Assembly (NCBI GenBank): GCA_029339195.1 | Contig: JAPTJF010000320.1 | Coordinates: forward strand, 1-64,000 | Direction of reading: 5' to 3' | DNA length: 64,000 bases | From: Micractinium sp. NFX-FRZ | Taxonomy: Eukaryota > Chlorophyta > Trebouxiophyceae > Chlorellales > Chlorellaceae | Shown here: positions 43,201 through 54,016 of the stretch, in pieces | Position numbering within the stretch: position 1 is the first letter of the stretch | Layout of the letters: the number at the start of each line of letters is the position of its first letter | The notes under the pieces: generated by a model | Told to the model about the DNA's origin: nothing | Seen by the model: the letters and a program-made list of their open reading frames with translations, nothing else | Database searches by the model: none | Made by a program: the position numbers and the translations under genes

Positions 43201-45769
43201 CGAGTCGAGCAGGGCGTCTGCCAGGCCGGTGACCAGGTTGGTGGCGCCGGGGCCGGAGGTGGCGATGCACACGCCCACCTTGCCGGTGACCTTGGCGTAC
43301 CCCTCGGCAGCAAAGATCTCGCCCTGCGCAGGGGGGAAGAGGTGTGGGAAAAAAATGGACTAGGTTGGATTACGAAAGCACATCGGCGACCTGGGCTGTG
43401 CCTTGGCATGCCCCTCGGCAGCAAAGATCTCGCCCGGTGGAGGGCAGGGGGAGCGGTGTTAAGGTTGTATGACACGAGCAGCACCCTTCCAACCACATTC
43501 TTTCTCACTCCAAACACAGCTCACCACACCCACCTGCTCGTGGCGGCACAGGATGTTGCGGTCGCTGCCAGTGCAGGCTCCCACCACACTCCCGTCTCAG
43601 TTTCTGCTTTGGAAAACACCTCGCCACACCCGCCCACCTGCTCGTGGCGGCACAGGATGTTGCGCACAGTCTCGGCGCAGCCAGTGTTTTCACCACACCC
43701 TCTTTCATTACGACCACCCCACTCACGCCCACCTGCTCGTGACGGCACAGGATGTTGCGCACGGTGTCGGAGCGGGTGAGCGCCTGGTGGATCTCCATCG
43801 AGGCGCCGCCGGGGTAGGCAAACAGAGTGTCCACGCCCTCCCGCTCCAGGGCCTGCGGTGGGCAGGGAAGGACAAGAGGACAGTGTCGGAAAGGAGGCAC
43901 AGGCTGTGGGCACCGAGGAAGGGGTAGGCGAGCAGAGTGTCCACGCCCTCACGCTCCAGGGCAGGTGGTCCAAAGGAGGCTCGTGTTGGCAGGGGCGGCA
44001 GGCAGGCAGGGGGGGTAGGCTGCGGCGACTGCGGCCAACAGGGGCCTGTTTGGTGCGACATGTGAGAGAGGAAGGGCCGAGTGGGTGGGGCGGCACCCCT
44101 GCGCTTGCACCAAGGTGCGCAGTCCACCACTGATGCTGCTGTGGGCTGGCTGGCTAGCTTCCTGCCCAGCTGCTGCTGGGGTAGCGTGCCACGCTCAGGA
44201 GCGTCACAGCCTGCTGTCGAGGGTCGCTGGGTTTGCCAGCTGGCCAGGCCGCGGTGCCCAGGCGGGCGCAGCTCCAAGCAGCTCCGACGCGCTCTGCCGC
44301 TCGCACAGGCGGCGCCAGAGGCCGGGAGGGCGCTTGCTGGCAGGCAGGTGACTCGGCTGGCTGGCTGGCTGGCTGGTTGGTCAAAAGTGCCAGCAAGGGG
44401 CCGCGCAAGTAGTCATGCTCTGCCCACAGCACGGCACTCACTGCCGCTGCGGGCCCAGCGGCGCTGCCCCCCACCCCTGCACGCCCAGCCGCTGCGCCAC
44501 GCAGCTCGCCAGCACGCCAGGCATTGCTTGCCACAATGCGTGGCTACTGCCTGTTGGCCTGCCTGAAACGCGCCTGTGACTGGCCCGCCGCTCTGCCTGG
44601 CTCCAGGCTGGTGCTGCTCCCGCTGAAGCAAGCCGCTGCCCAGGGCTCAGCTGCCATTTCCACCGCTGCCTGAGGTGCCTTCTCGAGAATCACCTCCCCC
44701 CCAGGCTTGGTGCTCCGCCTGTGCCGTGGCCGCATGGGGCGGCCACAGCATCTGCCGGCCACAGCAGCTGCGGGTTCCTGCCTTGCAAAGTCCCTCTCCC
44801 CGCAGCGCCCAGCGCTTGTGTGTTCACTCTATGCCCTCAATTGTGCTCACCCTATGCCCTCAATTGCGCTCACCCTATGCCCTCAATCGTGCTCACCCTA
44901 TGCCCTCAGTGGGCTCATAGTGTGTCCACCCCAGGCACCCCACGCAGCCTCCCACCTGCACCAGGATGTCGCTGCCCTTGCGGGGCTGGCCGTTGAAGCG
45001 GTCCACCCACTCCACCGGGGGCTCGGACGCCAGGGAGGCTGTGGCCGCCTGCCGCGCCGCCTCCAGCTGCAGGGGGTGAGCGAGGGGGAAGCCAGCAGGA
45101 AGTGGGCAGCCCGTGGGTGGACGCCAGCTGCAGTATTTGCCGCCCATACTTTAGGCCACTCTTGCTGGATTAGCAGCCACGACGCCCGGCCGCTGTCATC
45201 TTCACGCCAGTGGGCGGCTGTGGGTCGACATGCAGGGGCGATCACGCAGAGGCGTGGCCCCGCCGCCCCCGCTCCCGTCGCCGCCAAGTTGCCTGCATCA
45301 AAGCCCGCCCTTAACGCCTTTTCCTGCCGGTCCTCAGCAACCCACCTCATTGGCGCTGGCCTTGTTGACAGAGTCCTTGGCCATGGTGGCGCAGGTCTGC
45401 AGGGCGCCACGCTCCGGCCTGCAGGACAGTTCGAGCGCGCGCGGGAGAGGTGTGGTCGGCATGGCAGCGGCAGCGGCGGCGGCGGCGGCCAGGCAGCCAC
45501 CGCGGTGCCTGCGTCACCCAACCCCAGCGCTGGGCGCACCTGGAGCTCTGTCGGCGTTGTGGGATGCGGCTCGCTGCCAGCTGCGTCGGCAGGGGAGCCT
45601 GCAAACAGCGGAACAGGGCGCGTTCGGGTCGGAGGGACTGCAGCCAGCGGCGGCCAGCGGCATGCGCCCCCTCTACGGACTCGCGGCTCACCTTGGCTGA
45701 CCGGACCCCACGGGGAGCGGGTGCCGCGCTGCTGGTCGAGCAGGCGCTGGCCTGCATGGTGCTCGCCAT
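37221..45769 (-). CDS. ALS: Acetolactate synthase catalytic subunit, plastid
   Basis: Condenses pyruvate with pyruvate or 2-ketobutyrate, the first common step of Val, Leu and Ile synthesis. Nineteen exons (45769-45692, 45598-45540, 45418-45346, 45066-44956, 43852-43733, 43323-43120, 42626-42524, 42283-42156, 41834-41765, 41360-41260, 40893-40737, 40174-40068, 39832-39734, 39476-39402, 39046-38892, 38680-38581, 38213-38160, 37793-37681, 37374-37221) close to 686 residues. About 70 Ser/Ala/Arg-rich residues form a plastid transit peptide. [11 protein letters not shown] carries the catalytic Glu. The ThDP motif runs from DIDGDG to ILNNQYLGM. Herbicide-site residues are wild type at Pro199 (GQVPRK) and Trp581. 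The position of plant Ser653 is Gly (MIPGGGSF). At least a dozen echoes lie in its introns. Confidence 0.97.
38328..38512 (-). repeat. Two tail echoes of ALS exon 16
   Basis: The end of exon 16 ([11 protein letters not shown] to donor, ending at 38581) is echoed near 38450-38512 ([12 protein letters not shown], with a GTGGGT donor) and again near 38328-38384 ([12 protein letters not shown], decayed). The copies diverge progressively with distance. Confidence 0.8.
39236..39262 (-). repeat. Tail echo of ALS exon 14
   Basis: GTGGGCGGCGCAG|GTGCGG occurs here and at the true end of exon 14 (39402), about 164 bp apart. Confidence 0.75.
39646..39680 (-). repeat. Tail echo of ALS exon 13
   Basis: The minus strand reads CAGCGGGCCATCGAG then GTGAGG, against CAGTGGGCCATCGAG then GTGAGT at the true exon end (39734), about 83 bp away. 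Confidence 0.75.
40150..40502 (-). repeat. Four copies of the ALS exon 12 head
   Basis: The acceptor plus the exon start coding [10 protein letters not shown] is present four times. An internal landmark starts at 40159 (true exon), 40265, 40375 and 40481, at spacings of 106, 110 and 106 bp. Two of the three echoes keep CTGCAG and one has CTCCAG. The 20-35 exon-derived bases are almost identical in all copies, while the linkers are clearly related but much more diverged. A fragment near 40566-40590 may be a fifth copy. Confidence 0.93.
40976..41009 (-). repeat. Head echo of ALS exon 11
   Basis: CTGCAG plus the start of exon 11 (MLGMHGT) recurs about 106 bp upstream of the true exon start at 40893. 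At least 30 bases match with one or two differences. Confidence 0.85.
41990..42075 (-). repeat. Tail echoes of ALS exon 8
   Basis: The exon 8 end, [10 protein letters not shown] plus GTGGGGTGG (true end 42156), is echoed near 41990-42035 with one or more frame changes and an intact donor, and in a shorter fragment near 42036-42075. Confidence 0.7.
42601..42731 (-). repeat. Head echo of ALS exon 7
   Basis: The acceptor and first 30 bases of exon 7 (true copy 42601-42630) recur almost exactly at about 42699-42729, offset about 99 bp. Confidence 0.88.
42996..43141 (-). repeat. Tail echo of ALS exon 6
   Basis: The minus strand codes ETPIVK then GTGCGC at about 42998-43022, matching ETPIVE then GTGCGC at the true exon end (43120). 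Confidence 0.75.
43290..43435 (-). repeat. Head echo of ALS exon 6
   Basis: The start of exon 6 ([11 protein letters not shown], true copy 43290-43324) recurs at 43401-43435 as [11 protein letters not shown], offset 111 bp. The acceptor in the copy is lost (CCGG in place of CAGG). Confidence 0.88.
43529..43760 (-). repeat. Three tails of ALS exon 5
   Basis: The end of exon 5 coding NILCRHEQ plus GTGGG occurs at 43728-43760 (true), about 43631-43666 and about 43529-43560, all with intact donors, spaced about 100 bp. Confidence 0.92.
43811..43963 (-). repeat. Head echo of ALS exon 5
   Basis: The start of exon 5 ([14 protein letters not shown], 43811-43853) recurs at 43921-43963 with few changes, offset 110 bp. 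Exon 5 therefore has echoes on both sides. Confidence 0.9.
44831..44909. repeat. 23-bp tandem repeat in ALS intron 4
   Basis: Four units begin at 44831, 44854, 44877 and 44900 with consensus ATGCCCTCAATTGTGCTCACCCT. They lie close to the donor side of exon 4. Confidence 0.92.
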
Positions 45770-47030
45770 GAGTTGCTGAGGCGGGCTGCGCCGCTGTTGG
45801 TAGGTCGAGAAAGGCCCCCGGAGGCGCTGGGGAGAGGTTTGGCCGCCGGGGTTCCAGGTCTGCTGTGCTGTGCTCGAGCAAGAGTCGCCATTCTGCCACC
45901 TTGTCATGGGGCGGAATCGGTTCAATGTAGGGTTAACGCCAGCAAGTTGGCGCGCTCGTGGCCTTGGGTAGCTGAGCGCGCATGCGCAAGGAGGGTGCGC
46001 CCCGCAGGGCAGCACAGCTCCCACCAGCCCGCTGCCGCCTTCTGCGGCGCCGCCACCCGGGCTGGGGCCCTCTACCAATGCAGTCTCCAGACTCTTTCTT
46101 TCTCCAAGTTTTCCCAGTCAATAAAGAAGACGGAGGAATCGCTTGGCCTGGGGCGTGGTCCACGCCGTAGTCTGCAGTGGGCTCGGCACATGCGGCGGCG
46201 CCAAGGCCGCCTGTCTCTCTGCCCACTGCCTGCCGTGAGCCCGCACGCCCGCTCGCCCGCCGTCAACGCACATTACTTCAAAAACGCATTCTTGCAGCCA
46301 CATGTATTGTGCATGATTGATGCATACTGCTTGACTCAGAGATCACTGAACATGCTGTGCGGCAGGCGGTGGAAGGCCAGCGGGGAGAGGGCATTGTCCG
46401 CTCACACCGACGTGGCTGTAGCTCAGACACAAGGGCACCGGCATTCCCCCAGGGTCCCAACTATCAAAGGTTCGTTCCAGGTCGCCTCATTTGGGCAAAG
46501 TCCTATGTGCAGGGCTGCTGCTCGGCCTCCCGCCGCCCAGCTGCCGCCCTACCCGCCTTTCAGGCAGGCGCGTACCAAGGGCGGCTTGACCAGCTTTCAA
46601 GCCCTTGATTTTTACGGTGTCTCCACCACGCCAGCAAAGAAGTTACACATTCTAAAATGCATCACTTGCACATAGTCATTAAATACTGCTAGGCTGCTGC
46701 TCTGCCGCCCCGCCGGGCTGCCGCCATCGCCTTTTGTTTGCAGACGGGTGCTCCCTATGCCGGCTTGCATAGCCTTTCGAGCCCTGGATTTGTAAACACC
46801 AATCATCCTGCCAACCGACGAGTATCTCGGCCTGCGAGAGGGCGGAGGTGTTGGTGCGAGGTGTTTTTGCCACGCGGGCAGACCTGGCGAGGATCCTCAC
46901 CCCATCAGGTAGGAGACTCACAATAGCCCCTCCCCACCCCTTCTTCCTACTCCAGTGCCGTCCAGGACATATTTGCAGGATATCAGCAGCTGCGCAGTGC
47001 CCGCTGACCGCGGGTTTCATCCCCAAACCC
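45770..47030. promoter_or_regulatory. Divergent promoter region, ALS and sigma factor
   Basis: 1.26 kb between two divergent genes for plastid proteins. Two diverged direct copies, about 46515-46635 and 46690-46805, share GCTGCTGCTC...CTGCCGCC and CTTTC(A/G)AGCCCT(T/G)GATTT blocks. No coding exon is supported, though untranslated first exons may lie here. Confidence 0.45.
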
Positions 47031-50000
47031 ATGTCGCTGTGGCTGGGCGCCCCGCTGGGTGCCCACAGCCTGTCCACAGGCGTCCGCGTGTCTCAGCCGG
47101 CGCAGGGACGGCCGAGCAGCAGCGGGCGGGGACGGCTGCACGTCAGCAACCAAAGCTGGGGTTCCTCTCAAAGCCCTGGCGCCCAGCTTGTGCGTGAGCA
47201 GTCTCCCACCAGCAGGGTGCGCCCCGTGCGGGCAGTGGCCGCGCCAGAGCGGCAGGCGCTGCGGGAGGGAGCGGCGCCGCCGCCGCACTCTCCGCCAGCT
47301 GGTGCCGCCAACGCCATTCTGCCGGGCCCGCTGACGGTGCCAGATTGGCGTCGTGAGGACCAGGAGCGGCGGGAGGCGCTGGAGCGGCTGATGCAGCAGC
47401 AGGCAGCGGTGGAGGAGGCGGCAGCAGCAGAGGCGGCAGCAGCAGAGGCGGAAGCAGCTGAGGAGGAGGCGCGGCGGCGGGAGCGGCTGGTGCTTTCGGC
47501 AGCCGCGTCCACTTCTGGACGCTTTCAGCAGCTGGCAGCGCAGCCGCCGCGTGGCCAGCAGCAGCAGCAGCAGCAGCAGGGAGTGGTAGCGAGCACGCGG
47601 CGGGGCCGTGGTGTGGGGCGGGTTCGCGCCGCGGCTCCGGCCCCTGCCGCTCCCACCATGCGCCGCCCCTCGCCCCCGGCCGCCGTAGCGGCAGCTGAAC
47701 TCGCGTCGGCAGCCCAGCTGCGCACCTGGCTGCTGGACTGCGCCAGCCGGCGCGTGCGCAGCTCGCAGCAGCCCCGAGCAGCGGCGGCACCGCGCGGCGC
47801 CGCCGCCGCGCCGCCTGCCGCCTTGCCTCGCCTCGGCTGCAGCACCCGCAGCGGCACCACCCGCGCGCAGCGCCGCGCGCTGCGCAGCCGCTCGGCGGCG
47901 CAGCCGATGCAGCTGGATGCGGCAGCGGCAGAGGCGCTGTCTGAAGAGATCCAGGCAGACATGCTGGCGCTCATCAACGCCCGCCTGCAGCTCACCAAGG
48001 GTCGCCGAGTGCGCAGCAGGAAGGCCGGCGCTGCCCTCCCGTGAGTAGTTCATGTTCTGGGTGTGCCAGGCCACAGGGCTGTGCTTTGCATTCTGCCTCA
48101 GCCCCTGCCGAGCGTGCGCCTGTGCCCTCTGTGGGCAGCTGGGCAGCAACCGGCTAGGGTCCTGCGCCAGTGCTCTGCCTCCGCCCCCTGCCCGGGCCCC
48201 GCTTCCTACCACCGCCCCGCCGGATTTGCCTGCTCGGCCCCCCCGCCCCTCCACCCCTCCCCCACCCCTTGCTTGGGCCACTTCTTGCTCCCCGCCCCTC
48301 CAACCCTCCCTTCCCTCGCCACCCCGCCCCTCCCCTCTCCTGCCCCCTCCTGCAGCATTGGCGACACCATGAGCGCCTACCTGCGCTCCCTTGGCAACAC
48401 CCTGGTGCTGGGGCGGCAGCAGGAGGCGGCGCTGGCGGGCATCCTGCAAAAGGGGCGCCAGCTGGAGGTGGTGGCCGCCAGGCTGGCGGGGGTGGAGGAA
48501 AGCGCGGCGTCAGATGGCGAGACGCTGGCGGCCGCCGTGGGGGGCGCGGACCTGGAGCGCCTGGCGGCGGCCGCCGGGCTGCGCAACGCGGCAGAGGCGA
48601 CACAGGTGCTGCTGAACCAGCGGGAGGCCAAGGACCTGCTGATGCAGTACAACGTCAGGTGGGGGGGCGGTACGGTGGGGCGGGGCGGTGGGCCGGGGGG
48701 CGGGGCGGGGGCAGCAGGGGTGAGGGGAGCGGAGGGCAGGGCGGGGCGGGGCAGGGTACTGGCGGCGGGGGGCAGCGCGCGTCGGAGCACCGCCGCCAAT
48801 CGTGGGTTTAGCGGGGGGGCGTGCACAGAGCGAGGACTCTGGAGAACAGTTTTGTGCGGGAAGATGCTTGCGCAGCTTTGGTGTACTGCAGTGCGGTCTC
48901 CCTGAAAGCCGCTCCCTCCCAGCTTCCCATGGAGTCACACGAGGTTCCCTCCCTCCACACTCTGCCAGCTTACCCTCGACCTCGCTCACCCCGCACCTCG
49001 TCCCCCCCCCCCGCAGGCTGGTCATCTCCATTGCCAAGCGGTACTGCAACAACGGCATCGAGCTGGAGGACCTCATCCCTGGTGGGTTGGGGTGGGCAGC
49101 ACTGGACTGTAGGGTGTGCGGGTTGGGCGGAGAGCATCAATGGTTGAGTGACCGGCCCTCCCAAACTGCGCCCTCCACCCGCTTACCGGCGGAGCCAAAT
49201 GTGCCCCATTGTCTTGCACCCATGCCCCAGTTCCCTGGCTTCCCTGCATGTCTGCACTGCCCTCACCCTGCTCCCATGCTGAGGGCGTGGCGCGGCTGCC
49301 CATGTCTCTGGATCGCCCTCATAAGCCAGCCTGCCTCGTTTGTGTACCAACTGCTGCTGTGCCTCGACGTGCTGCAGAGGGCATGGTGGGGCTGTCCAAG
49401 TCGCTGGACCGCTTTGAGCCGTCCAAGGGCTTCCGCTTCTCCACCTATGCGCACTGGTGGATCCGGCAGGCCATCAGCCGCGCCGTCAGCGGTGCGTGCA
49501 CAGCACAGCGCAGCACGCGTGGGGGTGGGCCGCGTGGGGTTGGGAGATGGAGGAAGTGGGCATGCGAGCCTTGTCCTGACAGCCAGGGAGAGGCCAGCCG
49601 TGCCAAGGAGGGATGAGCATGGAGAGGGGCATGTTGTGACCAGGCAGCCTGGCAGCTGCGCCGGCTCGGCGGGGCCCAGTCTTGCGGCTGCCTGCCCATG
49701 CTCCGACCTCACCTGTCCGCCTGCCCGCCTGGCACCCGCGCCTGCCTGCAGACCAGTCGCGCGTCGTGCGCCTGCCCTCCCACGTGTGCGAGATCCTGTA
49801 CCGCATCAATCGCACCGTCACCGCCCTCATGGAGCAGGTGGGTACCGCTGTACTGTACTGCCTCGGCCTGCCCCTTTGACCATGTGTGGTTGGCAAGTCT
49901 GGCTGGCCTCTGTGGTTGGCCGCGAGCCTGGAAGTCTGGTGAGCTGCCAGCTCGGCACCGCCGTGCCGCCTCTCACTGCCTTTTCCTGGCTTACTCCCCA

Positions 50001-51962
50001 GCAGCAGCACGACCGTGACGGGCTGCCCGTCACAAAGCGGTGGCAGCAGGGTGGCACAGCGAACTCGTATTGCTGAGCCGTGAGCATCACCCCTAACTCG
50101 CGATTCTGCCCCTCCCTTTGTGTACCGCAGCCCGACCGCGACGAGCCCCCCAGCTACGAGGAGGTGGCGGCCGAGGTGGGGCTGCCCGTGCAGCGCGTGA
50201 TCCAGTACCTGCGCCTGGCCAAGGTTGGGGGAGCCGGCGCCGAGCGAGGCGCCTCGTACCTCAGCGGCACCAGCCTCAAGGTGAGGAGGGGCGGCGCGGC
50301 TGGAGTGGGGGGCCCGGTGGAGGGGGGAGGGAGGGGTGATTGGGGTGCCCAGGAAGGTGGCATCTGTAAGTCCCCACGTTGCGTGCGCCTCAGGCGGCGT
50401 GAGCAGCAGAGACGCGCGGCCTCGTGCCGGCCTCTGCCTGCTGCGGTTGCAGGCGGCATCATGTGCAGGCCTGTGCAGGAGCGGGAGGGGCATTGCCCTC
50501 TCAAGGCCCCCCACGCCTGAAACTCTGTCACTGCCGCTGCGCTCCTCTCGGTAGGTAGGTTCCCAAGTCATCGAGACCCTGGCCCTGACCCCAAACCCGC
50601 TACTCCAACCCTGCAGGAGGTGTCGTTTGCGGACTTGCAGGAGCAGGAGGGCGACGACCTGGGGGCCGAGGAGGAGGAGCTGGAGGCAGAGGAGCGGGCG
50701 GCGTGCATGCGGGCGGTCACAGACCTCATGCTGGGCACGCTGGACAAGCGGTGAGCTGAGCTGGCGGCACGCTGTGGTGTGCTGTGGTCTGGGGGGTGGG
50801 GGGCGGCGCACGTGAGCCGGGCGGGGCCGGCGGCGCAGCATGCTGCGTTGCACAATGCGGGCTCTCCCAGGCAGGCAGGGGCAGCGTGGCCAGGTACCAT
50901 GCAGCGTGGCCATCGAAACCTGGCCTAGTACCAAGTACCACCCACCCCCAGCAGCAAGCGCTGCGTCCTGCGCATGGGCACCCGATTGCCTGCGACCCTG
51001 TGCCCTCCCTGCCCTCCTGCCCCTCTCCTGCCCCCTGCCCCTCCCCTCACCTGCCACTCCCCCGCTGTTATGTCCTGCCCCCCGCCCGCCTCTGCTGCAG
51101 GGAGCGCAACATCCTGCGCATGCGCTACGGCCTGCTCAACCTGCGGGGCGCTGGGGAGCACGGCTACGGCACGGGGGAGCCTGGGTCGGGGCTGGTGCTG
51201 GATGCGGGGGAGAGCAGCGGGGCCACCATGAGCCTGGGGGTGAGTAGGGCAGCACATACCACACTGTGTTTGCACACTTCTTTTGGAGGATCGGGAGCCT
51301 GGCAAGCGCTTGGGCATCGGGAGTGGGGTGCGCTGGGGTGTGGTGGTGCTTGCTTCTGGGAGAGGCCGGGGCGGGGGGCCGCTGCCTTGCTGTCGTGCCC
51401 GGAGCCGTACGAGCCGCAGCCTCATGCCGCAGCGTGCGTGCCGTCCCTCCACACACACACACGCCTCCCCCATTCCTCACCCCTGCGTCTCCCCTGCCCT
51501 CCCCTGCCCCGTGCTCAGGAGGTGGCCGTGGCGTACGGCCTCTCCAAGGAGCGCATCCGGCAGATTGAGGACAAGGCGATGCGGGTGAGCTGGCGCTGCT
51601 GCTGAGCTGGCGCTGGCAGTGCTGCCGAGCTGGCAGTTGAAGGGCGAGCACTGGCGCTTGGGTGCCGCTGCCCTTTGTTGCGCGGCCCCCTGGCAGGAGG
51701 GCGCAGCGCTGCAGCGTCCCGGCTGCGGCTGGCACCGCCTCCTGCCTCCCTCAGCAGCCTCGGCTCACCCTGCGCCTGCCCCTGTTCACCTACCCCTCCC
51801 TTGCCCCACTCCCTTGTGTCTGCGCAGGCGCTGCGCAAGCCCTGGCGCATGCAGCTGGTGCGCGAGCTCAGCTTTGGCGGGCAGCCCGTGACTGCCGCCA
51901 ACCTGAGCCACTACGCGGCCGCGCGGCGGCTGGCGGGGGAGGAGGGCCTGCAGCTCAGCTGA
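47031..51962 (+). CDS. SIG: Plastid RNA polymerase sigma-70 factor
   Basis: Directs the bacterial-type plastid RNA polymerase to promoters. Ten exons (47031-48040, 48356-48658, 49017-49081, 49378-49491, 49752-49837, 50131-50280, 50617-50750, 51101-51239, 51519-51584, 51828-51962) close to 733 residues. The first 330 residues, all in exon 1, are low-complexity: a likely transit peptide, an Ala/Glu coiled coil and a Gln tract. Region 1.2 starts at [13 protein letters not shown], region 2 holds [23 protein letters not shown] in two exons and [17 protein letters not shown], region 3 has [15 protein letters not shown], and region 4 has [11 protein letters not shown] and the helix-turn-helix [15 protein letters not shown]. 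Region 4 carries a Gly-rich insert between these two. The start is the first in-frame ATG. Confidence 0.95.
49275..49420 (+). repeat. Head echo of sigma-factor exon 4
   Basis: CTGAGGGCGTGG onward at 49279-49318 reads [12 protein letters not shown], against [12 protein letters not shown] at the true exon 4 start (49378), about 100 bp away. The copy's acceptor has decayed from GCAG to GCTG. Confidence 0.8.
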
Positions 51963-54016
51963 GCTGACTGACGGGGGGCGCCTGCCCCTCGCCCCCGCCT
52001 GGGGCCTCTGAACCCCCTGCCAGCAGCACTTGGAGTCCCTGCGGCAATCCAGCTGGCAGGCCGGCTGCAGGCTGCAACTCTCCACTGGGACTTGCAGCGG
52101 CGGCACCCCGCTGCTGAGGCCCGCACACTGCCCAGCGCAAGCAAGCCCGGCCGCCCCCACACGGCGGGCGCCAGTTTTTCAACACCAACGAACGAAGATC
52201 CGCCAACCAGGCCCTCCCAACACCTCCTCCTTTTCCCCTCCCCCCGGCCCTGCCCGGCCCACAGAGATGCGACCGGCCCTCGCAACCGAGGGCCCTCAAA
52301 TTGCCCTTTTGCACCTCCCCTGACCCGACCCTCAAGCCTGCTACACCCCCCGCTGTGCGTGTCCCCCCTCTCCCTTCGCTCGCTTGCTCCCCTCCCAAAC
52401 CACCCCCCACCCTCGCCTCTCCAGTATACAGTTAGTCTCCCATGAGATCTATGCAGCCTATACCAGCACCTATGGCAGCCAGGGGCACGGCACTCGAGGG
52501 CCCCCCGCCCACTGCCCCTCTCGCCCTTTGATTCCAGGAGGCGTCGCGGCCTCCCTGGCCGCCGCCGCCCTCCCCCCTGCTCCCGGCATTGGCATTGGCA
52601 TTTGCCTGCTTGGTGCCCCACCGTCCCCTCTGTTGTGTCTCTCCTTCCCCTCCCTCCCCCCGCTCCAGTGTGCACTCCACCCCGCTTGCTCGCTCCTCGC
52701 GCGCTCAGCTGTTTGCCGGGGCAGTGCCCCCTGGGCTCCTTCCGGGCACTTGTATGAACCTCTACTAGAACGCGACCTCCCGCCCCGCCAGCGTGGCGGC
52801 AGCTGTCGCAGCTGTATACTACACCCCCCCCCCCTTCCCAGCAGGCTAGTGTAAAGAAACCAACAGTCACATTGGCAGAAAGCAACTAGACCGGGGCCGC
52901 GCGGTCACACAGCTGTGAACAAGCGCACGGCTGAAAGCACAAGCACGGCTGGTGAGCCTGGAAGGGCGCTCCTGGTGAGGCGGGGGCAGCAATGGCCAAG
53001 GCCAGGGATGCGGAATTTGGAGAGGCCAGAGGTGACGTACGACCGTGCTCTTCAGTACCTGGTTGGGTCTCTGGGCCTGCATGCTCTCTGCGCGTTTTGC
53101 TCAAAACCTTGGCGACCAACTCAGGATGCCCGCCCGGGCATGCCCTGCCCTGCCCTCGTATTGCCCTGACTGGCACCCCAAGTGCTGAGCCAACCCACAC
53201 CATTGGGTGTACGCACCCTTCACTCCCTTCCCCTCTATGTTTTTTCGTGATGCCGGGGAAGGCCGCCGTTGAGCGTCAGGCACCCTTGCCTACCAACCTC
53301 TTTCCCTGTCACATGACGGAACGGGAAGCCTGCGCTGGCGTGACGCGCACTGCGTGTCAGTCAGAATGCGTGTCTGAGATGCGCACTGCACTGTGCCTCA
53401 GAGAGGCCGCCTCGAAACCACCGCGCTTGCGTCAGGCTTGCTGCTGTGGCATGACAGCAGGCGGATGTTGGCACAGGGAACAGGACAGAAGAATCAAAGG
53501 CAGTGTGCCACGGACAGAAGAGGCAGGGGAGGATGGTACATAAGGGGGCTGGAACAGAGCAGGGGGGATGGACAGATGCAGCAGGACATGCGAGTGGTGC
53601 TGACATGGCGGTGTGGCTGGCAGGGCAGCCTGCCTTGCCTGCTGCTGCCGCTGGCAAATTGCTGGGCTGAAGCCAGGTTGAAAAGTGCCACCAGGATTGT
53701 GGGGCTGGCCCAGGATGGTGCGGTCCACTTGTGTGTGGGTTGGCGGTGCATGCAGGGACGGTGGCAGGCACGGCGGCTTCACACGCCGGCCACCCAAGCT
53801 CGCACCTGCGCACATGAAGTTTGCAGTGGCGTACAACCAAGAGAGTGAGGTGTGCCGAGGAGGTAACAAGGCACAGTGCAAGGCACGGGGCAGGGCAGCC
53901 GGCAGCCGGCAGCGGGGCAGCAGCGCGGCAATGAGAGGAGGAGCGCCTCCCGGTCCCTGAGGGGCCCTGACAGGAGCAGAAGAGAGGAGAAGGAGGAGAA
54001 ACCCTTGAGAGCGCAC
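51963..54016. other. convergent region, no supported gene
   Basis: About 2.05 kb between the sigma-factor stop and the E2 stop. Open frames are present on both strands but none has domain signal or splice logic. The left part fits a long pyrimidine-rich 3' untranslated region ending near the TGTAA at 52850. Confidence 0.45.
52850..52854 (+). terminator. TGTAA-type polyadenylation signal
   Basis: TGTAA about 890 bases after the sigma-factor stop, followed by A-rich sequence. Motif and position only. Confidence 0.35.

Noticed and set aside
46983..48449. 488-residue minus-strand open frame opposite sigma-factor exon 1
   Set aside because: Arg/Ala/Leu-rich antisense of an Ala/Glu/Gln-rich coding exon, without splice logic or a family match.
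49486..51057. 523-residue open frame on the minus strand opposite the sigma factor
   Set aside because: It overlaps firmly placed sigma-factor exons, has no domain signal and is explained by high GC at third codon positions.
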